A stretch of 52,434 nucleotides of DNA. Origin: UBA12068 sp964452415 (GTDB lineage: Bacteria; Patescibacteriota; Minisyncoccia; Moranbacterales; GWC2-37-73). Location of the stretch: NCBI GenBank assembly GCA_964452415.1, contig CAYVME010000003.1, positions 1 through 52,434 of the forward strand. Direction: 5' to 3'. Both the position numbers and the translations under genes were made by a program. The notes under the pieces are model-generated. The model was not told the origin of the DNA. It ran no database searches and saw only the letters and a list, made by a program, of their open reading frames with translations. Below are positions 1-8,800 of the stretch, piece by piece. The first letter of the stretch is position 1, and each line of letters starts with the position of its first letter.

Positions 1-49
1 CGTCTGGTTGCGGTCCAGAAGGTCGCAGGTTCGATTCCTGCCAAGGACA
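1..49 (+). tRNA. tRNA-Arg(GCG), 3' half, cut by the window edge
   Basis: The anticodon arm has a 5-bp stem (3-7 with 15-19) and a 7-nt loop TTGCGGT, giving anticodon GCG after U33, with G37 as expected next to a G36. A 5-nt variable loop (20-24) leads to a T arm (25-29 with 37-41, loop TTCGATT). The 3' acceptor strand CAAGGAC (42-48) is followed by discriminator A49; CCA is not encoded. The 5' half lies outside the window. Bacterial tRNAs for CGU/CGC normally have ACG read as inosine, so G34 is unusual. Identity rests on the anticodon alone. Confidence 0.75.
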
Positions 50-74
50 CATTTTGAAGAAATGTGGGCCTTGG
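41..74 (+). other. Hairpin overlapping the tRNA 3' end
   Basis: CCAAGG (41-46) can pair with CCTTGG (69-74), and CACATTT (48-54) with AAATGTG (60-66), around loop TGAAG. The tRNA acceptor strand is therefore inside a strong alternative hairpin. A second hairpin follows directly (GAGTGAA/TTCACTC around 79-96). These could act in 3' processing or termination, or be traces of a recombination site. Confidence 0.5.
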
Positions 75-167
75 GGTGAGTGAACGATTTCACTCATGTC
101 AGGAATCTTGACAAATTGTTATAAGACTAATCCCCATTGTATTTTTTTGTCTTTATAAAAACAATAT

Positions 168-177
168 NNNNNNNNNN
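168..177. other. Assembly gap (10 N)
   Basis: Ten N characters mark a scaffold join of uncertain real length. It lies between two copies of the tRNA 3' end, so unresolved repeated or inserted DNA may be missing here. Confidence 0.95.
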
Positions 178-220
178 GGTGACCAGACAAATTTTTGCGT
201 CGGCAAAAATTTAGTCGAGG

Positions 221-240
221 TCGATTCCTGCCAAGGACAC
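221..240 (+). repeat. Second copy of the tRNA 3' end (20-bp direct repeat of 31-50)
   Basis: Bases 221-240 repeat 31-50 exactly: half of the T loop, the T-stem 3' strand, the acceptor strand and discriminator. The upstream sequence cannot form a tRNA; instead 189-198 pairs with 203-212 as a 10-bp hairpin with loop GTCG. Both copies are followed by the word TGTCAGGAAT and then TTGACA. This is what a tRNA-targeted att site or a partial tandem duplication would leave. No integrase gene is visible beside it. Confidence 0.65.
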
Positions 241-283
241 ACTGTGAAAAAATTTTATAGAAAAATGTCAGGAATATTATGTC

Positions 284-312
284 TTGACATTTTTCTATAA
301 AAGGAGTATAAT
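284..312 (+). promoter_or_regulatory. Consensus sigma-70 promoter for the DksA-like gene
   Basis: TTGACA at 284-289 and TATAAT at 307-312 are separated by exactly 17 nt, a perfect match to the housekeeping consensus. Transcription should start near 319, about 70 nt before the ATG at 390. It is the strongest promoter in the window. Confidence 0.9.
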
Positions 313-378
313 ATAAAATTGGGCAAGGATAGCTTTTTAACAATTTTCCAGGCGCTTTGCGCCATATTTTCCAAGAAC

Positions 379-384
379 AGGAGG
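379..384 (+). promoter_or_regulatory. Strong Shine-Dalgarno site AGGAGG
   Basis: AGGAGG ends 5 nt before the ATG at 390 and decides that start over the upstream in-frame ATG at 357. Only two other genes here have such a site. Confidence 0.85.
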
Positions 385-389
385 TAAAA

Positions 390-857
390 ATGTACGAAAA
401 ACCACTATTGCCAGTAATTCCACTGGAAAGACTGACGGAACTTTCAAGCACACATATTGCCAAATTGCTGAATTTTCTGACCAATGAAGAGGAATATTTG
501 CTTCACCAAATGGTTTTTGACAAAATACCCAATGAGCCTTTGTTTGAAAATAAAGCAGTTGGCAATTCTGATGGAGGTAATGAGGGTGTTGCACATAATG
601 TCGACAACATCCATGTTCGCAACTTGCTAATCCAAAAGAATCTACAGGAAATAAGCAAGGTTCGAGAAAAAATAACAAATGGAACATTCGGCATTTGCGA
701 AGACGAAGACTGCGAAACCGGGCTGGTGGAAGCAAAGCGACTTGTAAACAGTCGCTTCATGGCCACAAAGTGCATCGAATGCAAGACGAGGGAGGAAAAA
801 GGACTGCAAAATGGCGGAAGGCTTCAAGGCCCTGCAAGGCCAAGGACAATGACATAA
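390..857 (+). CDS. DksA/TraR-family zinc-finger regulator (155 aa)
   Basis: The C-terminal third matches the DksA/TraR C4 zinc-finger family: helix IxxVREKITNGTFGIC, then EDEDC, a Gly-Leu/Lys-Arg-Leu segment and KCIECK followed by acidic and basic residues. In that family the protein binds the RNA polymerase secondary channel and modulates initiation, often with ppGpp. The four cysteines are visible, but the first pair is spaced C-x4-C instead of the usual C-x2-C, so zinc geometry may differ. The N-terminal 75 residues have no recognised domain and lack an obvious DksA acidic coiled-coil tip, so polymerase binding is inferred. The gene is single, with its own consensus promoter, a strong AGGAGG site and a terminator right after it, which suggests high and independent expression. 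Confidence 0.75.
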   Translation: MYEKPLLPVIPLERLTELSSTHIAKLLNFLTNEEEYLLHQMVFDKIPNEPLFENKAVGNSDGGNEGVAHNVDNIHVRNLLIQKNLQEISKVREKITNGTFGICEDEDCETGLVEAKRLVNSRFMATKCIECKTREEKGLQNGGRLQGPARPRTMT

Positions 858-872
858 ACAGACAACATTCGC

Positions 873-916
873 AAAAGAGCAATACTATTTCAATCGAAAC
901 AGTATTGCTCTTTTTT
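873..916 (+). terminator. Intrinsic terminator after the DksA-like gene
   Basis: AGAGCAATACT (876-886) pairs with AGTATTGCTCT (901-911), followed by a run of T. The flanking A-run makes it usable on both strands. Confidence 0.85.
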
Positions 917-966
917 ATTTCTAATATATCCGTAAATTATCACTAGATATCAAATATGCAATGAGA

Positions 967-972
967 TATAAT
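967..972 (+). promoter_or_regulatory. -10 box in front of recG
   Basis: TATAAT lies 6 nt before the ATG at 979, with no clear -35. If used, transcription would start at or next to the ATG and the mRNA would be leaderless. It also argues against the upstream ATG at 961. Confidence 0.45.
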
Positions 973-978
973 AGAAAA

Positions 979-3117
979 ATGATAGATATTACTCAAAAAA
1001 TTGAAACACTTCCGCGCTTCAGTGAAAAATATGTCAGCGCGCTGAATAAACTTGGAATCAAAACTGTGGAAGATTTTTTGATGCACTTCCCTTTTCGCTA
1101 TGAAGATTATTCTGAGCGCACCGAAATTGAAAATCTTGCCAAGGATCAAACCGTGACCATCATGGGAGAAATCATTCAGAGCAAATTGGTCAGAACTTGG
1201 AAGAAAAAAATGATGATCACCGAATGTCACATCGCCGACGAAACTGGCAGTGTGCGAGCTGTGTGGTTCAATCAACCCTATGTCAGCGATTCACTCCTTG
1301 TCGGCAAAGGTGTGCGACTTTCTGGCAAAGTTTCCGAAGACCAAAACGGCTTTTATTTTTCAAATCCCGCTTGGGAGCTTTCTTCGCGCGAACCAACCAA
1401 CACTGGCAGACTTGTTCCGATATATCCCGAAACTGAGGGGCTTACTTCGAAATGGATCAGATGGCAACTGCAAAATATTTTCAAAGCTAATTTTGAAATT
1501 CAAGACCCAATTCCAGCAGAAATTCTGAGCGAGCTTCACTTGCCGGAAATAAAAACAGCACTGAAATACATTCACTTTCCCAAAACCGAAGCTGAGTCAC
1601 TTTTGGCTCAGAAAAGATTTGCCTTTCAGATAATGCTCACCATGCAGCTGACATCACTGAAAATAAAAAAATCTTGGGAAAAAGAAAAAGCTCAGAAAAT
1701 TATTTTTGATAAAATTGAAATTGAGAAATTCAAATCCGCACTTCCCTTTTCACTCACTGGTGCTCAACAAAAAGCCATCGGAGAAATTTTAAGCGACCTT
1801 GAAAAAACCATGCCGATGAATCGCCTGCTCAACGGTGATGTTGGCAGCGGAAAAACAATTGTGGCCGCCACTGCATCACTGGCAACAGTGCTGAGTGGTT
1901 TTCAAACAGCAATCATGGCTCCAACTGAAGTTTTGGCTCTTCAACATTTTGAATCACTAACAAAACTTTTCGCAAATCAGAACATAAACATTGGACTACT
2001 AACAAACTCATACCAGATAATTCAGTCAGAAAGTCGAAAGTCAAAAGTTGAAAGCCCAAAAAATGAGGAGAAACCACTTTCAAAAATAAAAAACAAAGAA
2101 AATTTGTTGAAAAATTTAATTGAAGGAAAAATTGATATTCTAATCGGAACTCACGCCCTGATTCAAGAAAAGATAAAATTCAAAAATCTTACACTTATCA
2201 TTATTGATGAACAGCATCGCTTTGGAGTCAATCAACGAGCATATCTTCAACAAAAAATAACTGAAATCAATGACGGTTTGCCGGAAAAAATCCCCCGCCT
2301 TTTAACAATGACCGCAACTCCAATTCCCCGAACTCTGACTTTGGCTTTTTTTGGAAATCTCGATCTTTCAATCCTGGATGAAATGCCAAAAAATCGAAAA
2401 GTGATCGAAACAAAAATAATTCCCAACAGCCAACGGGAAGATGTCTATGATTTTGTGCGAGCACAAATCAAAGAAGGGCGACAAGCTTTTGTGATTTTGC
2501 CACTGGTGGAAGAATCAAAAGTTTTGACTGAACTCAAGGCCGCAACCCAAGAACATGAAAGGCTTAGCAAAAAAATATTCCCTGGTCTCAAAATTGGACT
2601 TCTTCATGGAAAACTCAAATCCAGTGAAAAAGAAGATGTGATGGAAAAATTCAAAAACAAAAAATTCGACATTCTGGTTGCAACGAGCGTGGTTGAAGTT
2701 GGAATCGATGTGCCCAACAGCACCATCATGATCATTGAAGACGCTGACCGATTTGGACTTTCTCAACTTCATCAATTCCGTGGTCGCGTTGGCCGAGGCG
2801 AGCATCAATCATACTGCTTTCTTTTCACTTCCAGCAAAAGCATCAAATCAAAAGATCGCCTTCAGGCATTGGTGAAAAATTCTGACGGATTTTCCATTGC
2901 CGAAAAAGACCTTGAACTGCGAGGTCCGGGAGAATTTTTTGGAGCTCGCCAATCAGGCATTCCAGACACTGCCATGAAACATCTTGGCAATGTGAAACTC
3001 ATCGAAATCGCCAAAAAATATGCAACCGAAATTCTTGCGACTGACAACGAACTGAAAAAACATCCCCTGCTTCAAATAGAACTGGAGAAATTCTCCCAAG
3101 GCGTGCACCTTGAATAA
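979..3117 (+). CDS. recG: ATP-dependent DNA helicase RecG
   Basis: RecG remodels stalled replication forks and Holliday junctions. The N-terminal wedge/OB region (about residues 1-250) is followed by superfamily-2 helicase motifs: Walker A GDVGSGKT (about 286-293), DEQH box with HRFG (about 410), motif III TATPIP, and the C-terminal helicase half with VVEVGIDVPN and QLHQFRGRVGRG. The length of 712 aa is normal. Start 979 is preferred because a TATAAT sits at 967-972; 961 would add six residues. Between motifs Ia and II there is an extra segment of about 22 residues compared with E. coli RecG. It coincides with a tandem 7-nt word repeat (2030-2057) and is probably an in-frame insertion in a surface loop. 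The downstream phosphomannomutase gene starts 54 bp later. Confidence 0.96.
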   Translation: MIDITQKIETLPRFSEKYVSALNKLGIKTVEDFLMHFPFRYEDYSERTEIENLAKDQTVTIMGEIIQSKLVRTWKKKMMITECHIADETGSVRAVWFNQPYVSDSLLVGKGVRLSGKVSEDQNGFYFSNPAWELSSREPTNTGRLVPIYPETEGLTSKWIRWQLQNIFKANFEIQDPIPAEILSELHLPEIKTALKYIHFPKTEAESLLAQKRFAFQIMLTMQLTSLKIKKSWEKEKAQKIIFDKIEIEKFKSALPFSLTGAQQKAIGEILSDLEKTMPMNRLLNGDVGSGKTIVAATASLATVLSGFQTAIMAPTEVLALQHFESLTKLFANQNINIGLLTNSYQIIQSESRKSKVESPKNEEKPLSKIKNKENLLKNLIEGKIDILIGTHALIQEKIKFKNLTLIIIDEQHRFGVNQRAYLQQKITEINDGLPEKIPRLLTMTATPIPRTLTLAFFGNLDLSILDEMPKNRKVIETKIIPNSQREDVYDFVRAQIKEGRQAFVILPLVEESKVLTELKAATQEHERLSKKIFPGLKIGLLHGKLKSSEKEDVMEKFKNKKFDILVATSVVEVGIDVPNSTIMIIEDADRFGLSQLHQFRGRVGRGEHQSYCFLFTSSKSIKSKDRLQALVKNSDGFSIAEKDLELRGPGEFFGARQSGIPDTAMKHLGNVKLIEIAKKYATEILATDNELKKHPLLQIELEKFSQGVHLE
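2030..2057 (+). repeat. Degenerate tandem 7-mers inside recG
   Basis: Units AAAGTCG, AAAGTCA and AAAGTTG, then a decayed AAAGCCC, run in tandem. They encode the hydrophilic segment RKSKVES, which has no counterpart in well-known RecG proteins. Twenty-one bases keep the reading frame. The period matches the short-word repeats found in several intergenic regions of this window. Confidence 0.6.
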
Positions 3118-3171
3118 AAATGTCTTTTTTGATAAGATAAACAAGCATTAATCTAAATAATTACAACAAAT

Positions 3172-4593
3172 ATGAACATCAATCCTTCCATCTTTCGTGG
3201 TTATGATCTTCGCGGTATCGTAGACCAGGATCTCAATTCTGAAATAGTTGAACACATAGGAAAGGCTCACGGCACTTACATGAAAAGGCTTGGGATAACC
3301 AAGGCTGTTGTTGGATACGATTGTCGTGCAACATCAGAAGAGTATAGTAACGCCCTAATTAGTGGATATTCTTGGGCTGGAATAGATACTATCAATATCG
3401 GATTAAATATGGTTGGAACTTTTTATTGGTCACAATATCTTCTTAATGTAAAAGGTGGTGCTTTCGTGACAGCGTCTCACAACCCGCCCGAATACAATGG
3501 TTTTAAATTTGCAATTGATTTTTCAGAAACATTAGTAAGTGATGGAATGCAAGAACTTAGAAGAATGGTTCAAGAAGAAGATTATGAGAAAGGTGTGCAA
3601 CCTGGTTCCATAGAAAAAATGGACATCTCAAAGGCATACTTTGAGGATATCAGCAAAAGACTTCCTATTACAAAAAAATTCAAAGTTCTTATTGATTCTG
3701 GCAACACCACTGCCGGAGTTATCGTTCCCGAAATGCTTCGCAATGCTGGTTGCGAAGTCATTGAAAAAAATTGCACGATTGATCCAACCTTCCCTCTTGG
3801 CACGCCAGACCCAACAGAAACATTAGTTGCTGAAAGAATAAAAAAAGAAGTTTTGGAGGAAGGGGCCGACATTGGCTTCACATATGATGCTGACGGAGAT
3901 CGAATTGGAATTATCGATGAAAAAGGAGGGATAATTTGGAATGATGTCTTGGTTGCAATATTTGCCTCAGATGTACTGCGTGGTCATCCTGGTGCGAAAA
4001 TAATGTATAACACTCTTTGCTCGAAAGTTGTTGAAGACACCATTAAGGAAAAAGGTGGCGAGCCATTCATGTGGAGAACTGGACACTCATTCCTAAAAAA
4101 GAAAAATCAAGAAGTTGGGGCTGCCTTTATTGGTGAACTTTCTGGACATTTTTTCTTTTCTGCTGATTTTTATAATCATGATGATGGAGTATATTCAACT
4201 TTCAGACTCTTGAATTATTTATCAGAAACAAATCAGACACTTTCTGAGGCTGTTGAAAAACTACCCAAATATATTTCTAGTCCAGAAATAAAACTTGGAT
4301 GTCCTGATAATAAAAAAGTTCAATTAATAGAGAAGATGAGTGAACTTCTTAAGAAAGATTTTCCTGAAGCTGAAGTAATAAGCGATCAAAGAGCTGGTGA
4401 TGGTGTTCGCTTAAATATGAATGATTCCATGTTCGTTGTTAGATATTCGCAAAATGGACCTTACCTTACGATAAAATTTGAAGCTCAAACCCAAGAAAAA
4501 TATGAGGAGTTAAAAAAGTATCTCAACAAACTCTTGCATTCATATGAAGATGTTGACTGGAGCTTTGGGGTTAACACGGAAGGATTAGAATAA
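3172..4593 (+). CDS. manB: Phosphomannomutase/phosphoglucomutase
   Basis: Member of the alpha-D-phosphohexomutase superfamily, interconverting hexose 6- and 1-phosphates (mannose-6-P to mannose-1-P for GDP-mannose). All family landmarks are present in 473 aa: catalytic phosphoserine S102 in TASHNP, metal-binding DADGDR at 239-244, the sugar-binding loop GELSGH, and the C-terminal phosphate-binding RYSQNGPYLTIK. Mannose versus glucose preference cannot be settled from sequence; the manC gene in this window favours mannose. The ATG at 3172 has no Shine-Dalgarno and follows an A-rich leader. A strong terminator lies 20 bp after the stop. Confidence 0.93.
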   Translation: MNINPSIFRGYDLRGIVDQDLNSEIVEHIGKAHGTYMKRLGITKAVVGYDCRATSEEYSNALISGYSWAGIDTINIGLNMVGTFYWSQYLLNVKGGAFVTASHNPPEYNGFKFAIDFSETLVSDGMQELRRMVQEEDYEKGVQPGSIEKMDISKAYFEDISKRLPITKKFKVLIDSGNTTAGVIVPEMLRNAGCEVIEKNCTIDPTFPLGTPDPTETLVAERIKKEVLEEGADIGFTYDADGDRIGIIDEKGGIIWNDVLVAIFASDVLRGHPGAKIMYNTLCSKVVEDTIKEKGGEPFMWRTGHSFLKKKNQEVGAAFIGELSGHFFFSADFYNHDDGVYSTFRLLNYLSETNQTLSEAVEKLPKYISSPEIKLGCPDNKKVQLIEKMSELLKKDFPEAEVISDQRAGDGVRLNMNDSMFVVRYSQNGPYLTIKFEAQTQEKYEELKKYLNKLLHSYEDVDWSFGVNTEGLE

Positions 4594-4612
4594 AAAAAGA
4601 ATCTTACAATAG

Positions 4613-4642
4613 AAAATCCGACAGCGATGTCGGATTTTTTAT
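4613..4642. terminator. Intrinsic terminator, likely bidirectional
   Basis: AAAATCCGACA (4613-4623) and TGTCGGATTTT (4628-4638) form an 11-bp stem with loop GCGA. The T-run serves the + strand mutase gene and the A-run can serve the converging - strand surface-protein transcript. Confidence 0.88.
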
Positions 4643-4651
4643 ATTTTTATG

Positions 4652-4730
4652 TGTCATCCTGAACTTGATTCAGGATCTACGCAGATTCCGGATCACCCGT
4701 CAAGCGAGTACAGGCAAGTCCGGAATGACA
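4652..4730. repeat. REP-like palindromic element, copy 1
   Basis: The ends TGTCAT and ATGACA are inverted. Inside are CCTGAA/TTCAGG (hairpin around CTTGA) and TTCCGGA/TCCGGAA. It resembles the element at 16151-16212 (CAGGATC, CGGATC and AAGTCCGG words shared). It fills the space between two converging genes. Confidence 0.7.
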
Positions 4731-4734
4731 AATA

Positions 4735-5871
4735 CTAGAGTTTCGGTTGAGAAAAAAGTGTTTTGAAGCTTTCAGCAATCTTATCAATAATAGTCGATTG
4801 CGGTCTTGGGGTTCTGAGCGCATATTCTTCAGAATTTGCAATGACCCCATCGCCGTCAACTGATTTCACACTAAAATAATAGGTTTTTCCAGCAGTTAAT
4901 GTTGTCAAAACAACAGCATGTTTTGTTTTCAAATCTTGGCTAACTAAAATTTCTTTTTTCTCATTTGATCTACCCTCTTCATATGCCAGAACTGTGGTTG
5001 ATGGCTTGTTTGTGATCCAGGAGATAATTGTCTGGACTTTATTTTTCGGTTGCAAATGATTTTCATTCATCACATTGGAAATTTTAAGCACTGAGTTATC
5101 ATCTTCATTATCGAAATTCTCAGATGATTCCATGATTGGAATTTTGACTATTTCCTTTTTTTCATTCAAATAATTTTCATTATTATTAACATCTTCAATT
5201 TCAGGTTTTGTCTGTTGCTCGCAAGCAGAAATAAAATCTCCAACAGTAAGAAACTTTATGGGATCCTTGCCATCCCCCCATGAAGTCACACTTTCAATGT
5301 TAACTTTTTCCGATGAATCCTTGGCCGTGATACGCACATAATAAACGAGACCCTCCTGCAAAGAATCAACTTGGATTATATGCGTGACCGCATAATCAGC
5401 TTCAGCTGATTGACGTACCATATTGGTGTAATTTTCATCACTAAAAACCTCGACGAAAGCCTTGGTTGCAAGTGGCTTATTATCATTGGCACTGTCCAAA
5501 GTTTTAAAAATAACCGTTGCTTGATTCTTGGAAATATTCCCCAAGATAATATCGCCTCGCCCATTGGGAATGTACAATTCTGATTTGATATTTTCTGGAA
5601 ATATACCCAGGACAAGAAACATTCCTGCAAATAAAGATAGCAGAATCAAAAAAATGGTCACGCCTGTTCTCTTGAGTCTTTTTTGATATTTTTTAAGTTG
5701 AGTGTATGAAGTGAATTTTCCTTTTTTCAGTTTTGAAATCCTAATTTGATTTGTTGAAGCGTCGCAAAAAAACCAACTTGAATATTCTTTCAATGATTTC
5801 ACTAGTCGTGATGAGAATTTTTTTGTTTTCCTTTTCAAAATTTCAAAAATTAGAATTAAAACTTCGCCCAT
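4735..5871 (-). CDS. Membrane-anchored two-domain FN3 protein, short paralogue
   Basis: This 378-residue protein has a basic cytoplasmic N-terminus (1-68), one hydrophobic segment (about 70-92), and an outside part with an FN3-like domain, an acidic linker, and a final FN3 domain ending in a hydrophobic tail (IIDKIAESFKTLF). The juxtamembrane motif SYxxLKxYQK and a preceding N/IRI/KKG pattern are shared with the 2204-residue protein encoded just upstream, so it is a minimal version of that family. Its ATG lies 16 nt inside the upstream gene, which suggests translational coupling. Function is unknown; an accessory partner or anchor for the large protein is a guess. Confidence 0.72.
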   Translation of the reverse strand: MGEVLILIFEILKRKTKKFSSRLVKSLKEYSSWFFCDASTNQIRISKLKKGKFTSYTQLKKYQKRLKRTGVTIFLILLSLFAGMFLVLGIFPENIKSELYIPNGRGDIILGNISKNQATVIFKTLDSANDNKPLATKAFVEVFSDENYTNMVRQSAEADYAVTHIIQVDSLQEGLVYYVRITAKDSSEKVNIESVTSWGDGKDPIKFLTVGDFISACEQQTKPEIEDVNNNENYLNEKKEIVKIPIMESSENFDNEDDNSVLKISNVMNENHLQPKNKVQTIISWITNKPSTTVLAYEEGRSNEKKEILVSQDLKTKHAVVLTTLTAGKTYYFSVKSVDGDGVIANSEEYALRTPRPQSTIIDKIAESFKTLFSQPKL

Positions 5872-8800
5872 CCAAAGATATCAGTGAAGTTTCCAATAAT
5901 AATTTGGATGATATTTTCTTTTCTTCTTGGGGTAAGAAGTGCATAATCAGTTGATTTGGCTTCGTTGCCTGACGCATCCACTGATTTGGTGTTGAAGTAA
6001 TAGACAGTGCCTGGTTTGAAACTGGTGATGACTGCTACATGGTTTGTGCTCAGTGCTTCAGAAATATTGATTTCTTTAGCTTCAGCATTTCTGCCTTCTT
6101 TGTATAGGACAGAGGTGGTTGATTGTTCGTCTGTGTTCCAAGAGATGATGGCTTGGACTTTATCGTTTTGAGCCAGAGCTAGATCTGTTTTAACCATATC
6201 TATCTTAGGAGGATTTTCGTCTTTTCCTGTGGTTAGATCTTTGGCGTCTGTTTGAGATTCTGTTCCTTGTTCATCTCTAGCTTGGATTTGAATTTTAAAG
6301 GTTGCTCCTTGGGTAAGGTTTTTAATTTGGATACTATGTTTGGTAGCCATCTCGTTGTCTGCTTGGGAGCCATTGTCAGCAGGGTCAGAGATATTGGTAT
6401 AGATTACGGTAGCGGTAGTTGGGATATTGGTATTGAAACTTATTGTAGCTTCATGCTCAGTGATGTCATTGATGTTGATGTTTGATACTTGGGCAGGACT
6501 CTTTGGTTCAAAAGTTTGATCTGAAGATGAATAGAGTTTTTTATCTTTATCTTGTCCTTTGACCCTGAAGTGATATGTTACTCCTTGGTTCAGGTTGGAT
6601 AGTGAGATGGAATGTTCTTTAGTAAGGGTGTTTGATTCCTTTTTTTCTCCATAGGAGGTAGTGAGGCCATATTCTACAATTGAAGAAGTCTCACTTGAAG
6701 TATTCCAAGTGATTTGAGCTTCTCCTAGGTTTAGAGACTCAGCTTTGATTGAAGATAGTGAGGATGGGGAGGCTGTGGTGAAGGAGGATTCGGCAGAAAA
6801 ACCAATATTACCAGATTTGTCAGTTGAAGAAACCCTAAATAAATACTTTGTGGAAGGAATCAGACCACTCAAAGTTACCAAGTGGGAAGTTGCAAATTTT
6901 TCCTTATTTTCATTTACAATTTGATCATTAGCGCCATTTTCATTTGTTGCAGTAATTCCATATCCAACAGAGCTACTTCCCACTTCATCTGTATTCCAAG
7001 TGATAGTCGCGCTCTCACCTGTTGTACTGGCAACTTTCACATTATTAATCACCGGAGAATTAATATCCAGTTCATCCAATGCAAACCTTTGCTTTGTGGT
7101 TTCAAAATCGCCAATCTCTGAATAAATCCAATTTTCAAATTTATCGAATTTATCTGACTCATCTTCCATCCCCACAGTTAAGATGTTGTCGTGACAAGAC
7201 ACATCATAGAGATACTTTGACTCTGGAGTCAAACTAGAAACAAGAATTGAGTGTGAGGTGTTGTAATTCTTATCTTCAGTATATCCGTTTTCAAAACTTG
7301 TGACTGTCGTTGCGCTTCCCACTATGACAGCATCTGTTTCAGCATAACAAAGAGCGGGTTGATCTGTAGTGAAGGTTATGATGGCATTTGTGTCGCGCGT
7401 ATTTTCCGCAGTAACATCCATGTTTTCAATTTTTGAAAGTGGTGGATGATCAAATTCAATATTTTTTGTCGTTTTAAAGTTATATTCTGCAGTGTCATCG
7501 TTAACATTCCCATTGATATCCATGGATTCGACCTTGAAATAATAATCTTCATCAGCAGCAAGCCCAGAAAGAATGATGTAGTGACCCCTGTTGAAAGTCA
7601 CGACTTCCTGATGATCAGGATATGGACCACCTTCAGTTGTCCCATAGGAAACTTTACTGGTGGCTGGCTCGTCAGTTGTCCAAGTGATAACTCCTCCCTC
7701 ATTTGAGATAACAGGAATTTCTATCAATGCAATTTCTGGTTTTTTATTATCCTCAGTGGTTGTAAGTTCATAAAAACTTCCACCATTATTATCCACAGCC
7801 TCATTTCCATCACCATCAATCGATTTAACATAGAAATAATATGTTTCATTTGGAACCAATGGAAGATCATTATAGGTTGTGATTGTTTGTGAGTGATAAT
7901 ATTCACCACTTGTTGGATTTCCAACAAGTTCAGGTGTTCCAAATTCTTTTGGATTAACCAGATTTCCATTTGAAATGTCTGTTGAATAAACAACGAAACT
8001 GGAAGAGTCCGTGGTTGTTTTCCAATTTATAGTGGCTTGAGTGTTTGAGACATTTGGAATTGTCACACCTGAAATTGCCGGTCCGGGAAGAGTATTGAAA
8101 GTGAAATTTTCAATTGCAGAAGCTCCATTGTTGTCCTTATCATTTTGACCCAAATTTCCCACAACATCATATGACTTAACTCTTATGTTGTATGTTGTTC
8201 CAGGAATAAGTCCAGTGAGTGTTATTGAGTGGCCAGGCTTCGATGGGTCACCTTCAGTATATTTTTCAACCATAGCTGCAATTCCTCGCTCAGGAAGATA
8301 TGGGCAAAGATTTCCAGGAGCATCATCACAATCAACTTGCGAGGAATATCCCACGCTCGAATTGGCAGGTTCATCCGTATCCCAAAGAATTGTGGCTGAA
8401 GTCGTATTTATGCTTGTTGAGCGAACATTTGAAATTGTTGGTGGAGTTTGATCAGATCCACCTTGTCCATTTGGATTATCATCAACCGCTGATGAATATT
8501 TCGATAGGTTGCCAGCACTATCAGTGGTTAAAATTTTATAATAATAGTGCTTATTCGTATCAAGATTAAAATCATTATAAAAATTAGTATTAGGATCAGG
8601 TATACTTTCCACTCCAAGATAATTCAAAGTTGCATTTTGATCACTTTCCAGTCTTTCAGCTCGATAGATCTCATAGCTTCCAAAGCCAGCCCCAGATTGA
8701 CCAGCAGAAATAACATCCCAAGCAATGAATTCCCTATATTCACCTGAAACATCATTCGAAGTGTCATAATACACAACGCTACTTGGACTGGCTGGTGTGG

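Noticed and set aside
357..390. Upstream ATG at 357 as start of the DksA-like gene
   Set aside because: The AGGAGG site at 379-384 fits only the ATG at 390, and the extra 11 residues have no family counterpart.
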